From Cokeromyces recurvatus (taxonomy: Eukaryota; Mucoromycota; Mucoromycetes; Mucorales; Mucoraceae): a DNA stretch of 64,000 bases. Below, piece after piece: positions 1 to 11,649 of this stretch. Where the stretch lies: assembly GCF_025118155.1 (NCBI RefSeq), contig NW_026251387.1, forward strand, positions 1,891,501-1,955,500, in the 5' to 3' direction. Under the pieces are notes generated by a model that saw only the letters and a program-made list of their open reading frames with translations, was not told the DNA's origin and searched no databases. A program made the position numbers and the translations under genes. How positions within the stretch are numbered: the stretch's first letter is position 1; each line of letters begins with the position of its first letter.

Positions 1-88
1 GAAGATAGACTAGCAATTATATAGTTTATAGACAATGAAAATTATTTTTAGCTACATTGTGTTAATAAAAGGATCTCTGCATACTCGA

Positions 89-138
<50 letters not shown>

Positions 139-715
139 CATTTTTTATTTTGTTCCGTATCAAATAAACTTACCACTATAATAGATGAAGATAATTTGGA
201 CTATTTGCATTGAAAGTCCATTGCTTCATTATAATTTGAAAGTTTATACATTCATAAATCATTTTGACATTATAATGTTATTAGTAAATAAGAAGAAATT
301 ATATTACTTTTTGTCTTTGTTCTCTTCAACATCTTTTTCATTGATAGCCTTTATGCAAACATTATTTTTGAAGATCTTTAGTAAGGCACTTTTGTCATGA
401 CTGATGCTTTATTTCAACAGCAAGAATAAAATGCCTAATTTTCAAGTCTTGCTTTTTTTTTTTATGGTTTCTTACTAATTTATAGCATCATTATATATTT
501 CATTGACGAGAATGTTCTCATTTTTACAAATGAAATTATACAGTAAACTGAAATTAGCAAAAAAAAAAAAAATATACATATATGCTTATAGCGTATTACA
601 ATTTTCCATATAAAGATATATAAATATCTGTACATAATAATAATGGGGTGAAACATCTATTTTTTTTTTCTTTCTTTCTTTTAATATAAAATTGTATACA
701 AATATATAGAATACT
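1..715. other. Gene-free left edge
   Basis: No convincing gene is seen here. An uninterrupted 47-nt poly(A) tract lies at 90-136, and shorter T and A runs occur near 447-462, 560-572 and 660. Short open frames are A/T-rich low-complexity sequence without recognisable protein features. The right part is presumably the promoter and 5' leader of the GGA gene. Confidence 0.6.
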
Positions 716-3254
716 ATGCTCAGTGGTTTAGTAGCTCTTATCGGTAATAACAAAAAAAAGACGATTAATTATACTAGTGTTGTGTGTATACTTTTTTGTT
801 TATTTATTCAACACTATTTATGATTAGAGGGAGCGTGTAGTCCTGCGCGTTATGAGCCCGAATTAAGTATTAATCTCGAAATTTGTGAAATGATAAATAA
901 GAAACAAGGCACAGCGTAAATATTAAGGAGAATAAACAATGATTGAACATGTTGTTTATATTCTTTTTTTTTTTTCTGTATAGTCCTAGAGAAGCTGCGT
1001 TTACTATTGTTAAACTTATAAATAGTAGAAATATGAACCAAGCCATGCTAGCTCTTACGGTATTAAATATATACATGTATAATGCAGTATTATTTACTTT
1101 GTATATAATTTTAATAGTTATTAGATAATTGTGTAAAGAATTGCGGTTATCCATTTCATCTTCAAATTGCTACAAAAGAATTTTTAAATGAACTTGTTCG
1201 TAAATTTCCAGAACGTCCTGCTGTAAGTTATAGGAAACTATAATTATTATTGACATGTAACATTAGTTACTTACCTTTATGGTTCATTTAGCCTTTTCCT
1301 AGTCCTGTTGTTCAACGCATCCTTTATTTAATTAAAGAATGGAAAGTGGCATTAGCGGACATGTCAAAGCACAAAGATGACTTGGTTCATATCAAAGATA
1401 TGTATAGACTATTACGATTTAAAGGTAAAAAAAGATCAACTACGACACATGGGTGTATACTTAGAGATTAAACATAAACAGGTTATCGATTTCCTGAATT
1501 AAGGGATGCCTCCATTGCTGCTTTAGCACCTAATGAATCTTTAAAATCAGCTCATGAATTAGAAGAAGAAGATAGACTTGCTCAATCAGCTGTAAAATTA
1601 ATATATATATATATATATATGCATATATATATGTATGGATATAGTTACATATCTATTTACATATTTTATAACAGAAATTACAAGAACTTATCCGTCGTGG
1701 TAGACCTCAAGATTTAGTTGAAGCAAACCATTTAATGAAGATTATGTCTGGATTTGTAAGTTATACTACTACTACTATTATTGTGAGGAAAGGAATGTTA
1801 ATCACTTATATATATATACATATATATAGGATACAAGAGAGGTACCAGATTATAGTCAAAAGTTCGAAAGTGAATTACATAAAGTTCAAGATAAAACCAT
1901 CTTGTTATATGAAATGTTAGAGGCCATTAAACCTGGGGAAAAAGTTGAAAAAAATGAAGCAATTATGGTAAATAAACGCCTAGATATATATATATATATA
2001 AAGACATATATACTTATGTATACTACAGGATTTGAAAAATGCCTGTGCTAGTGCTCAACCAAAGATCCAAAAAATGATTACAGAAGAAGAAGATAACGAC
2101 AAAATTGGTAAACTTACAAATTTATAAAGGAAATTTTACATCATACTAACGACATCTAAAGAAAATCTTCTTACATTGAATGATATGATTAATAATGCGA
2201 TGGCTAAATTTTCTGATGTTAAGAAAGGGCTTTATGACACACAATATGAGATTAGTGGTAAGCCTCCTACAAGAGAAGAGAATAAGCAAGCGATTAGTTT
2301 AATTGATTTGGATGATAACGATGGACTCTCTTCTATTGGCACACAAAGCTCTAATGTTAATAATAATCCACTGAATGAACTTTCTGATCTCTTTGGATCT
2401 AGTATGAGCATTTCTTCTAATAACACGAATACTCCTACCACATCATCACCTGCACTTACTACGAATATCCTTGATTCATTATCCTCACCATCAATAACAA
2501 CGACAGTAGCTGCTAATAATAATAACGACATTTTTGATCTTTTAGGTGGTAATAGTAATACAGGTACTTCTACTACCGTCTTTATGTCACCTTCTTCTCC
2601 TGCTCTTCATCAGGAACAATTGAATAATAATAATCATAACAACTATTCAACATCACCACAACCAAGCGAAACAGGTATTTTATAAAAAGATGCAAAAAAA
2701 AAAAGAGGAGGAAGAAATAAAGAGATTAAATGTTATTATTAAAATAGCTATAATGGTAAACAAGAATGGTTTAAAGATTGAACTAGAAATGCAAAATCCA
2801 AAAGAAAAGCTTTGCCAAATCAAAGCTTATTTCTCCAATCATTCTACTGCACCTATGGAGAAGTTAATGTTAAGATTAGCTGCACCCAAGGTAAATATAA
2901 TATAATATATATATATTCATATATGTCACACTATGTTGGAAGTGTTCATTTTATTTATTTATTTATTTAAAGTCTATGCAAATTAAAATGGAACCTCAGT
3001 CTTCTCAGTTATTACAACCAAAATCCGAACGAACTGTTACTCAGAATATGACTTTAAACAATCCTAACAAGGTAAAATATGCATATATATATAAATATAA
3101 CGAGAGAAAGATGAATACTTGATATTAAAAGGCAAACACACACACACACACATCTATTTATTTATTTTTATAGGAGCCTATACGCTTGAAATATAAAATA
3201 AACTATGAACAATTTGGTGTAGAAATGGAATTAAACGGAAGCTTTCGTACTTGA
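716..3254 (+). CDS. GGA-type clathrin adaptor (VHS-GAT-hinge-GAE)
   Basis: This is a monomeric ARF-dependent adaptor for clathrin-coated vesicles at the trans-Golgi network and endosomes. The gene is in many short exons. The first exon is only 716-743, spliced over 744-827 to 828-915 and then to 984 onward. The VHS domain reads through PELSINLEICEMINKKQG and PREAAFTIVKLINSRN. It is followed by the three-helix GAT domain (ELIRRGRPQDLVEANHLMK, then KFESELHKVQDKTILLYEML). The Asn/Ser/Thr-rich hinge holds LIDLD, a good clathrin-box match, and an FDLL patch. The end is a gamma-adaptin-ear (GAE) domain (VNKNGLKIELEM to YKINYEQFGVEMELNGSFRT). This start was chosen because the tiny exon supplies MLSGLVALIE, which fits the beginning of VHS domains; it rests on one splice prediction. 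The stop is 187 bp from the convergent casein kinase gene. Confidence 0.93.
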
Positions 3255-3440
3255 CAGAAAAATAAAATAAAATAAATAAAATATCAAATAGTAAAGGGCT
3301 GATTACATAATCATATGTTTATTTATGTTTTTCTTTTTTTTTCCTTTAAAAAAAAAAAATGCGTATATTTTCATATTTATATGACTGCTGATCCATCTTA
3401 ATTATTATATAATGTATATTTCAAGTAAACATTCATTTTG

Positions 3441-4943
3441 TTATTCTTTTTCTATACCAAAAGTAGGGTTATTATTAGCTCTACGGAAAGCTGAAAAAGT
3501 TGGAGTTTCATCTTCAAGTTTGACTACTGGTTGTTGTTCAAGTTTAATTGCTGGTTCACGTTTTACTGCTGATTCGCGTTTGACATCTTCCTTTTTCTCC
3601 TTTTTTACATTATGATTATCTTTTACAGCAGTAGCGGATTTATTAGGATTATTATGATCGGCACCCTAAAAAGAAAGAAATAGGCTTTTGTTACCACCCA
3701 TTATAAAACTCTTATAGGCTACTATAGACCTTACCTTATAAATTGTCCAATCAAAAACATAATCATAAGTATATCCTTCTCTTATAAACAAATCTCTAAA
3801 TAATTTACGAAGATAAGAATAATCTGGCTTATCATCAAAACGTAAAGAACGAGTGTAATTAAGATAAATAGCAAATTCACTTGGGAAACCACGACACAAT
3901 AGTTCTGTAGGTGTTGTCATTTTCTTTTCCATAATACGATCATATTTTTGTTTCTTAGTTGTTGCCTTTAAGCCTTGCCATGGTAAACTTCCTCTACAAA
4001 AGTACATTAATACATAACCTAAAGATTCTAAATCATCACGTCTAGATTGTTCTATTTAAGACAAAAAAAAGATTAAAACCATGGCTGTAAGAGTAGCAGG
4101 ATCCTATTAGATACTTTACCGACACCTAAATGCGTATTGATACTAGCATAACGTGCTGTACCCGTTAAATTCTTATTTTCTTTGTATGGAATATGAAGAT
4201 GTGTACGTGGATCACGATACTTCTTTGCAAGACCAAAATCAATAATATTCACTTGATTTCCTCTCTTACCAATACCCATTAAAAAGTTATCAGGCTTAAT
4301 ATCACGATGAATAAAATTCTTTGAATGAACATATTCAATACGAGATAACTATAAGGAGAAGTTATTAGCTATCTTTGCTTTGTCCCTCCTTATTATATAA
4401 ATTAAACCCAATCCATTTACCATTTGATCTGCTAATAATAATATCGTTTTTAAAGAAAATTTACGCTCACAAAAGTTGAAAAGATCTTCAAGGGAAGCTG
4501 TATATACATACATGTATGTGTATATTTTAACATGTTAGTCTTATATACTATGTGTTACAGAATATAGAGTTTACGTACGTCCTAAAAGATCAATAACCAT
4601 AGCAAAATAATCACATTCTGCACCAAACCATCTCACAAAGGGCACACCCACACCACCAGATAGTGCTTTATATACTTTAGCCTCATATTCTAGCTGAGGA
4701 TGTTTAGCTTTCACAGATTCTAATTTGATAGCAACTTCTTCTCCTGTAATTATATTTGTGCCTATAATGTTGTTTATAGCACATTAGTTTAAAGAAGAGT
4801 AAAAAGAAGAAGAAGAGGAAGAAAAAAGAATTCCTGTTTCATTTCAATACATTACCAAGATAAATGTCACCAAATGAGCCTGCACCAATTTTTCTACCAA
4901 TTCTATACTTATTCCCAACTCTTAAATCCATGGGTGAACGCAT
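3441..4943 (-). CDS. Casein kinase 1 (Hrr25/CK1 delta-epsilon type)
   Basis: Ser/Thr kinase of the CK1 family. The N-terminus [20 protein letters not shown] contains the typical [10 protein letters not shown] start, so translation may instead begin at the internal ATG at 4931. The glycine loop ([11 protein letters not shown]), VAIK lysine, HRD-type loop with DNFLMG, DFG ([13 protein letters not shown]) and the CK1-specific [12 protein letters not shown] and [15 protein letters not shown] segments are all visible across several short exons. After the kinase domain there is only a short charged tail of about 80 residues. It contains four successive psi-K-x-E motifs (VKRE, VKRE, IKLE, VKLE) and ends in FGIEKE. 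The tail differs from the long Gln/Pro-rich, lipidated tails of the Yck subgroup, so an Hrr25-like nuclear/cytosolic role is more likely. Confidence 0.95.
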
Positions 4944-5403
4944 CAACTAATTTTATGATTCTTTACTGTTTGTTTTTTGTTTTTGTTTTTTTTTTCTTGT
5001 TTTTTTTTAAAAAAAAAAAAAAGTTTATTTAATAGATATAATCCAAATATAAATAAAGATTAATGTCAATTATACTCACTGATGGAATTATTCGTTATTT
5101 CTTTTTTTTTTTTTTTTTTTTTTTTTTTCCTTGATGAATAAATATATAAGAATAAAATAATAATAATAATAATAAAAAAAAAAAAATATTAATAAATAAT
5201 TGATGATAAAAGAAATAAATAATGGAAAAAAAAAAAAATCACAGCAGTAAATTTACTGCTTTTCAATTTTAATTTAAATTTTTAATAAAATGGTAGTAAT
5301 GGGAGTCTTTATTGTTTATGATTCCTCAATAGCCGTCTTTAATATGAATATAAAATGATTATAGTTTTCTTTCTTTTTTCTTTTATCATAGTGTACAATT
5401 TTA
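4944..5403. other. Promoter-side spacer with homopolymers
   Basis: Low-complexity spacer between the casein kinase start and the LST2-like stop. It contains T runs near 4987-5008 and 5101-5128, an (AAT)n patch near 5155-5175 and A runs near 5176 and 5226. No gene is seen. It should hold the casein kinase promoter on the minus strand and the 3' end of the LST2-like transcript. Confidence 0.6.
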
Positions 5404-7021
5404 TTATATAGCTAATTCTAATAGCGTTAATTCAAGTGGTTGAGCATCTACTACTGGTTCTTCTTCTTGACCCATTAAATCAATTTCATAGTGTGAACCA
5501 ATGTATTTAAATAATTGACATAAAATAATATTAAATGACTGCGAATAATGATTTGATAAAAGAGAATCAGCAACAAGACAAATATCTAAGTAAATTTCTT
5601 TTTCTAATAAATCAATTTCATCCTCTTCTTCTTCTTTTCTTTGTTTCTGTTCTTGTCCATAAACTAACGCCTTTTCTAATCTTTGATATATTTTAACAAA
5701 TGTATGATGTGAGTCCTCTGATTGTGACTTTAATAATTCAATCTCTAAACGTAATAAAGCAGTCTTGATAGAGTCCATTGTATCATGATGTGATTGAATC
5801 CATTCAGGAGCCCCCCATTCAAAATTTTTTTTGTTGGTCGAATGATAAGATCGCCAACCTGTCAAATGAGATAACCAAGTGACACCAGCCAAGATAGCAA
5901 GACGAGGTAAGGCGACAAAGGCAATAGGATCAAATGATTGAATCATGGTGATATCTATGATATCCTGCTTGATAGCTCGTTCTAACGTGAATGGTAGTAA
6001 CTGTGTAAATGTATCATGATGATAGAATGAATTCGAAATGACCAAGTTGGGTAGAATGATATTCACTCTCTCTTTCTCTCTCTCTTGTTGCAGCATGTGA
6101 TGTTCATCACCAAAGACGGCATGAACATAGCATGCATATAGTTTGTTTTCAAATTGAGTCCAGTGATCTATCAAGTTTAGCATAGCAGATCCTAGTTCAG
6201 TCTGTAAAAACTGAATATGCTCTTTACTCTTGTAGAATGAAGCAATGATAGGAGGAGTTGAGGTGGTATTAAAGAGACCCCAGATAGAGAATCGTTTTGT
6301 CATGTTTCTATACAATGACTTTGTTTCATCATAGCGTTTCTTTATTTCATTCTGCTTCACTAATGTATCATATAATTGAAATCGAAGTCCCTCTACAGCT
6401 TTATATAACTGGATAGCTAAAGGTTGTAAAACATCCGTAAAATACTCAAGATGACGTATTTGACAATCATGATAAAGTACTTGAGCAGCAAACCAGATAG
6501 ATTCATTAAAGCGTTTTGGACTAGAAAGAAGATGATTCATGGAGATAACAGAAGATTGTGTTGTATTAAACATAGTTTTTTGAAGAATATAAAGAGTATC
6601 AAAGAAGATACATTGTTGATAATGAACATGGTTAACTGCATTTTCAATTGAAGTATTTATATTTGATAATTCTTTTATACTTTGTATCCATTGTTCATCT
6701 AGTGTTCAAGACCAGAAAAGAAGAATTTAAGATAGTGTCTATAATAAAGCCTTTTTTTTTTTATTTACCTGCATGATATAACAAGCTTAATATGTTTTCT
6801 TTTATTAACTTTGGAGCTTTTTTGCCTAAATTGAATGATGATGACTTTATAGACAAGATACGAGCAATTGTTTCCGGGAATAAAGGATGGTTAGGATCGT
6901 CTTGTGGATGAACACAATTTTTAGTATCAACAGTAGTAAAGGGTGAAGTAGTAGCAGTAGAGGATTTAAAATCCATAGCTAATTTAACAGTATATACAAT
7001 AAAAGGATCTAATTGTGACAT
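5404..7021 (-). CDS. LST2 (ZFYVE28)-type N-terminal domain protein, no FYVE
   Basis: Two exons (6769-7021 and 5404-6698; intron 6699-6768) give 515 residues. The region ESIWFAAQVLYHDCQIRHLE, followed by LQPLAIQLYKAVEGLR, matches the helical N-terminal domain of animal lateral signaling target protein 2 (GQLWFGAECLAAGS...MRPLAKDLTRSLEEVR). ERAIKQDIIDITMIQSFDP, then PRLAILAGV, matches its second conserved block. Animal LST2 is an endosomal FYVE protein that restrains EGF-receptor signalling. Here the protein ends with LELTLLELAI and has no FYVE zinc finger, so phosphoinositide binding by that module is absent. The central part has the acidic stretch EEEEDEIDLLEKEIYLD. Function in fungi is unknown; a membrane-traffic role is inference from the family. 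Confidence 0.75.
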
Positions 7022-7414
7022 TTTTAAATAATATAAAGAAGAAAAAGATATAAGATATAAAAAAAAAAAAGAAAAAGAATATTTAAATACAGGTTCTATT
7101 TAAGATAACAAAATGTTATAAATTTCTCCTTACTACTTATTTTAACACTAAAAGGAGTTTTATAAAAGTAAATATTATCCTTTTCTTCTTCTTCTTCTTC
7201 TTAATAATGATATTCATATATTTGTAAGAGCTCTCTCCTCCCCCGAATTTAATATAAAACATGTCTTTAGATACCTTAAAAAAGGATATGCATCTTATGA
7301 AATGATTGGTTATTTATTTATTTTTATTCTTTTACTAAAGTATAATGTATCGTAATATGCGTATTCATATTTAAAGTTTACTACTGCCATTATGTTGCCC
7401 TGAGTTTTTATTGG
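7022..7414. other. Intergenic spacer
   Basis: Contains the minus-strand promoter of the LST2-like gene and the 3' flank of the thioesterase pseudogene. A (CTT)n patch lies near 7183-7201. No coding potential was seen. Confidence 0.5.
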
Positions 7415-7799
7415 TTAATATGAGAGTAGTTTTCTTTTCCTTTGCTGTTCACGTTCAGATAATCGTAAAAATACTTTCTTGAGCTGTTGTCGCTACTAAG
7501 GTTCCATCTCGACCATAAATACCATACTACGTTCTTCATTTGTACAGGGACTTGTGAATATCATATAAGGGCCAATCATCAGCTTTCATACTCATTGAAT
7601 GAAACCAAAATAGAATATTCCAAGGAAGTCATTATACCCATTTTTGGTGAATCCATTAGCTGCTGCAGAGGTACTAATAAATCCACTATCAGAAGCATAT
7701 GCAATGATGCATGCATGAAGTTTCACATCATCATCATTCAAAGCACCTCGTGTTTTGAACCATCTTTGTTATAAATATATGAATATCTTTTAGCATAAA

Positions 7800-7857
<58 letters not shown>

Positions 7858-8831
7858 AAAGAAAAAAAAAAAAAGGCTATTTCATGTGTTACAACAAATT
7901 ATTTTACACCATACGGATTCGGTAATATATTAACTGCAATAATTTCTTCAGGAGTATATTGAGTGACTGCACGATAATCAAGAGGAATATCCTCAGTAGT
8001 AATTATCTATTATGAACGATTATTACATTGAAAGAGAAGAAGATCCCTTAAACATGTACTACATACATCCTTTATTTTCTTTTGTGCTCTCTTTTTGATC
8101 TCTTCAGGAATATTCTCAGTCATATCTAGAATTAATTTGACATCCCTTAATACATATACATATATAATACAACACATGTATATACTTACGAAGGTAAGCT
8201 TTCTGGATCAGTCACTGTAGGCATATTAATCTACATATATACATGTATACATATATCGTACACACACACACACTCATCATATTAACAAGCACTAGGACTA
8301 CTTACTTGATGTTGTAATGAAAAACTATTTTCATTTTATTTAATAACAAAGCTACACCTACAAACAAAGTTATTACGGCCTTTCTGTTTTGCATGAACAG
8401 TTCTTGTTGCAAGCAATTTACCGTCTCGAGTATGTTAAACATGATAAATTACAGGTATTTCCACACTGCAAGCTAAAATAAAATAGACATATAAAGACTA
8501 CAATCATATATGAATCAATAAAAAAATTTTTTTAAATAAAAGACTATTATAGATGTATATTTATATGAATAAAGAAATTATCTGATACTATATCCCAAGC
8601 AGCTTTCAATGCTTGAGCAATAATCTATTTGTATAATAAAGTAAGAAATAATTAAATACCTTCTTTTTTTTTCCACTTTACTTGTCCTGTTGCTCCATAA
8701 GGCAACCCTAATTCTTTACTCATGTATAAATCAGTATCAATTCACTGGACGTCAATGGTATTTCGAATCTTTAAAATAAAGTCATCTTCCTTGTTTTCTA
8801 TACTTGGTTTATCTTCTTTATTATTAGACAT
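7415..8831 (-). pseudogene. Degenerate acyl-CoA thioesterase II (ACOT8/TesB family)
   Basis: Read on the minus strand, fragments of a full-length type II acyl-CoA thioesterase appear in order. They run from MSNNKEDKPSIENKEDDF, IDTDLYMSKELGLPYGATGQ, IIAQALKAAWDIVSDNF and HTRDGKLLATRTVHAKQKGR through SFVIK-stop-NENSFSLQHQ and INMPTVTDPESLP. The second half gives MTENIPEEIKKRAQKKIKDV, IPLDYRAVTQYTPEEI, WFKTRGALNDDDVKLHACII, MTSLEYSILVSFNEYES, ADDWPLYDIHKSLYK and YGRDGTLVATTAQESIF, ending SEREQQRKRKLLSY. The order matches TesB/ACOT8 double-hotdog enzymes of peroxisomal beta-oxidation. The frame is broken by a TGA at 8742-8744, stops in HV-stop-HTRD and IK-stop-NEN, several frameshifts and a shortened glycine loop after GATG. 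A 53-nt poly(A) tract (7803-7855) interrupts the middle. It cannot encode a working enzyme as written. Confidence 0.85.
7803..7855. repeat. 53-nt poly(A) tract inside pseudogene
   Basis: An uninterrupted run of 53 A on the plus strand, followed by further A-rich sequence to about 7874. On the coding (minus) strand of the thioesterase pseudogene it is poly(T). It lies between the N-terminal and C-terminal hotdog remnants and may have expanded within a former intron. Confidence 0.95.
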
Positions 8832-9323
8832 TTCAATAAAAAGGAAGAATTCCTTTTCTAATAATTTCATTATTGTATATCATATTACACAAATATTATT
8901 TCTTCCCAGGAACAAAATATTTGGGAATTTGTTATTACAAATTATAATTCCATTTTCAGTAGGAAACTCTTACATAAAAAATCATGATTCTACTAAGGGA
9001 GTGACAATGAGTAAATAATATAAATCTATTGTAGAAAAAAAAAACGCTTCATGAAGAACACTCGCATTTCCAACACTCAAGATTTAAAATACCAACCAGC
9101 TTTTCCAATTCTTTAAGCCCTTTTTTTTTCTTTAAACTCTTTTATTTGTTTACAGAGTTGACTTTAACTAGTAAAGACCTTTATTTTGATTGGATTAGAA
9201 TTTAAAAGAAACAAAAAAAAAAAAAAAAAAGTAAACTCCTCCCCTTAAAATTTAAACTTGTTGCAAAAAAGCATATTTTTTTTTTTTTTCTTTCTCAGTA
9301 TTAGTAATTCTATTCAATTAATC
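8832..9323. other. Spacer before FAD synthase
   Basis: Former promoter side of the pseudogene and promoter of the FAD synthase gene. An A run lies near 9213-9230 and a T run near 9279-9290, just upstream of the ATG. No coding region was recognised. Confidence 0.5.
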
Positions 9324-10356
9324 ATGACAACGACAACTATTTCTGGTTTATCAAAACAGTCATTAACTCATAGCTCTACTGAACCTACTGTGGATCCTCA
9401 TCTAGAGACAACACAACTTTATGACTTTAAATATATTGAACATAGTGTGTACGAATTAGCGAAAAGGAATGATTCTCTTGGTAAGGACGTCAAGACAGCT
9501 ATTGAAGTCATCGAGAAAGCCTATAATACATATGGGTATGAATTATATAATAACAAGCAGTAAATGCTAGTAAACGAATTCTATTTTAGATTAATCATAT
9601 AACTTGTATAAAATTAGATTGGATTCAGTGGCATTATCATTTAATGGAGGAAAAGATTGTACTGTTTTATTACATTTAGTTGTAGCTGTTCTATCTCATT
9701 TAGGATTAGATAATGAATTAATACGTACTGTATTCGTTACTTATCCAAATCCATTCCCGCATGTAGATGCCTTTGTAAAAGTTTCCATTCAACGTTATGG
9801 ATTGAATTGTGTTTATATACCAGGTCCTATGAAAAAAGCTTTACAACAGTATATAGATGGCTCAACCAAACCAACTAAAGCCATATTTGTTGGTATTCGA
9901 AGAACAGATCCATATGCTGGTAAGATTAAAAAAAAAAAAAAAAGAAAGATGCATAGTAATAGTAGTATTACATAAAGATTGCTTACGTAATACATAATTA
10001 GAGAAATTATCACATTTTGATCCAACCGATAAAGGATGGCCAGATTTTATGCGTATTCATCCTATCATCGATTGGAATTACAAGAACATTTGGGATTTTT
10101 TACTTCAATTAGGTATACCTTATTGTTCACTTTATGATGAAGGGTAAAAAAAAAAAAAAGGAGTATACAATATGATATATGGATGTATTAAATTGTTATG
10201 TGTATGTTTAGTTATACATCATTAGGTAGTATGGAGAACACTTTTAGAAATCCTTATTTAAAAGACGATAACGAACGAAGTGGATATAAACATGCCTGTA
10301 AACTAGAAAATGAATTACATGAACGTGATGGTAGAATTAAGACTTCAAAAAAGTAA
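9324..10356 (+). CDS. FAD1: FAD synthase (FMN adenylyltransferase)
   Basis: Cytosolic enzyme that makes FAD from FMN and ATP. It belongs to the PAPS-reductase/ATP-PPase superfamily. The first exon encodes [11 protein letters not shown] through YNTYG. After an intron the reading continues [20 protein letters not shown], in which SFNGGKD is the PP-loop that binds ATP phosphates. Further family segments are [31 protein letters not shown] (GIRRTDP signature), and, after another intron, [20 protein letters not shown] and [20 protein letters not shown]. The last of these is the terminal substrate-binding block. Introns lie near 9534-9618, 9920-10000 and 10144-10210; the last has a GT donor followed directly by 13 A. 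The size fits fungal Fad1 (about 300 residues). Confidence 0.93.
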
Positions 10357-10979
10357 ATCAAGCGTGGTTATTTAGAAATAGACGTCTATATTAGAAGATG
10401 ATATCACTTATTGTTTGTAGATAAAATAATATCCTAATTAGATAAATTTTATTATTACTACTTTCATTTATTAAACTAAAATATCATGAACGTCACAATA
10501 GTATATAATAATTGAAATAGAATTCATCCTCTTCCTAGAGACAGTTACGTAATAATACTAAAACAAGTAATAAACTAAAAGGACAAGTCAGTCTTTATTT
10601 TATTGTTACGCAAGAACGAAACAAGAATGTCCTTGTATCTTGTTTATAACAACAATAGACGATTTATCTTTACAAATATATCTACTATGTAATAATAACA
10701 TTAGATTTCTCCCCTTTCTTTTTTTTAAAAATAAAAAAATCTCCACACTATAAAACTTTGGCCCTTATCATTTAAACAAAAGAAAAATAGGTTATTAATG
10801 ATGTCTCCAGTATGCAAAAGAAAGTGCAGTAAATGCTGTTATTATCTCTAATATAGTAGCCAATCAAGCGTTTTAATACTAAAAAGGGATAGCATAAATT
10901 AATTTTACTATTCCAAGTAATTCAAAGGCAGAATTTTACCAAGTTTACAAAAATTCTACAAAATAAAAAAAGGGTGCCC

Positions 10980-10985
10980 CACGTG
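10980..10985. promoter_or_regulatory. CACGTG E-box upstream of phosphate transporter
   Basis: The palindrome CACGTG lies about 670 bp upstream of the SPX phosphate transporter start. On the minus strand the context is GCACGTGGGG, which includes CACGTGGG, the flank preferred by yeast Pho4 at PHO promoters. Regulation by phosphate is inferred from this match and from the adjacent gene; a six-base site can occur by chance. Confidence 0.4.
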
Positions 10986-11349
10986 CATACATGATTGGTT
11001 AAAATATATGGTTATTTTTTATTTTTTGGAAAAAAGGAAAAATGTCGATTTTTTGTGTGTGTCTAAGATTTATAATTTTTTTTTTTTTTTTTTCAAACCC
11101 TTAAAACTTAACTCCATTCTCTATTTTATTTTTTATTTTTTATTTTATTTTTTTTTTAAAGAAAAGAAAAATATTGATAATAAAATAAAAATTAATTTCT
11201 TCATTTTTTTTTTTTTTTATAAAAAAACTGGTATCGTTCTTTTATTTTTAGTTTAGTTAATTTAAAATGAAAAAAAAAAATATGGATTATATGTTTTCAA
11301 AAATAAAATGAAATACCGAAAGCTTTTGGATGAAATTATTTGCTGCATG

Positions 11350-11356
11350 TGACGTC
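11350..11356 (+). promoter_or_regulatory. CRE-like TGACGTC element
   Basis: TGACGTC, followed by G, lies 294 bp upstream of the transporter ATG in the longer context TGCTGCATGTGACGT (11341-11355). Nearly the same 15-mer occurs upstream of the gene starting at 28162. bZIP (CREB/ATF) proteins bind such cores; the role here is inference. Confidence 0.35.
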
Positions 11357-11649
11357 GCGTTTGATAGTTTGAACATCAGATAATCCAATCAGTGTATAGG
11401 AAAGCTTCAGAGATTGAGTTGATAGGCCAATAACTTTACCATTTACAAACTGATAAACATAAGCTCCGGTTGAATCAACTTTATATATCCGGATATATAA
11501 AAACAGTCTTTTTTTTTTTTTTTTTTTTATACTTCAAATCTTTTATTATTTTATTTTTTTATCTTTTTTTTTTTTAATATATTCATATACATATAATTAT
11601 ATATATAAATATATATACATTATATATGTATTTATATTTACATTAAAAT

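Larger units (their letters stand above)
10357..11649. other. 1.3-kb promoter region of the phosphate transporter
   Basis: No gene recognised. The region is A/T-rich with T tracts at 11074-11094, 11204-11218 and 11511-11528. Two sequence elements are worth noting and are listed separately: a CACGTG E-box at 10980-10985 and a TGACGTC element at 11350-11356. Frames that stay open here are low-complexity Phe/Lys/Ile sequence. Confidence 0.6.

Noticed and set aside
90..136. Long poly(A) tracts as ends of retroelements or processed pseudogenes
   Set aside because: Homopolymers occur everywhere, including in introns and leaders, without target-site duplications or retroelement coding sequence next to them.
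185..400. 71-codon open frame near the left edge
   Set aside because: Composition is Phe/Leu/Ile-rich A/T low complexity with no recognisable domain and no splice extension; likely chance.
7487..7774. 95-codon plus-strand open frame
   Set aside because: It is the antisense shadow of the thioesterase pseudogene, whose minus-strand reading gives clear family motifs.
7415..8831. Thioesterase as a live gene using reassigned stop codons or readthrough
   Set aside because: More than one kind of stop codon (TGA and TAA) interrupts it, along with frameshifts; neighbouring genes use the standard code.
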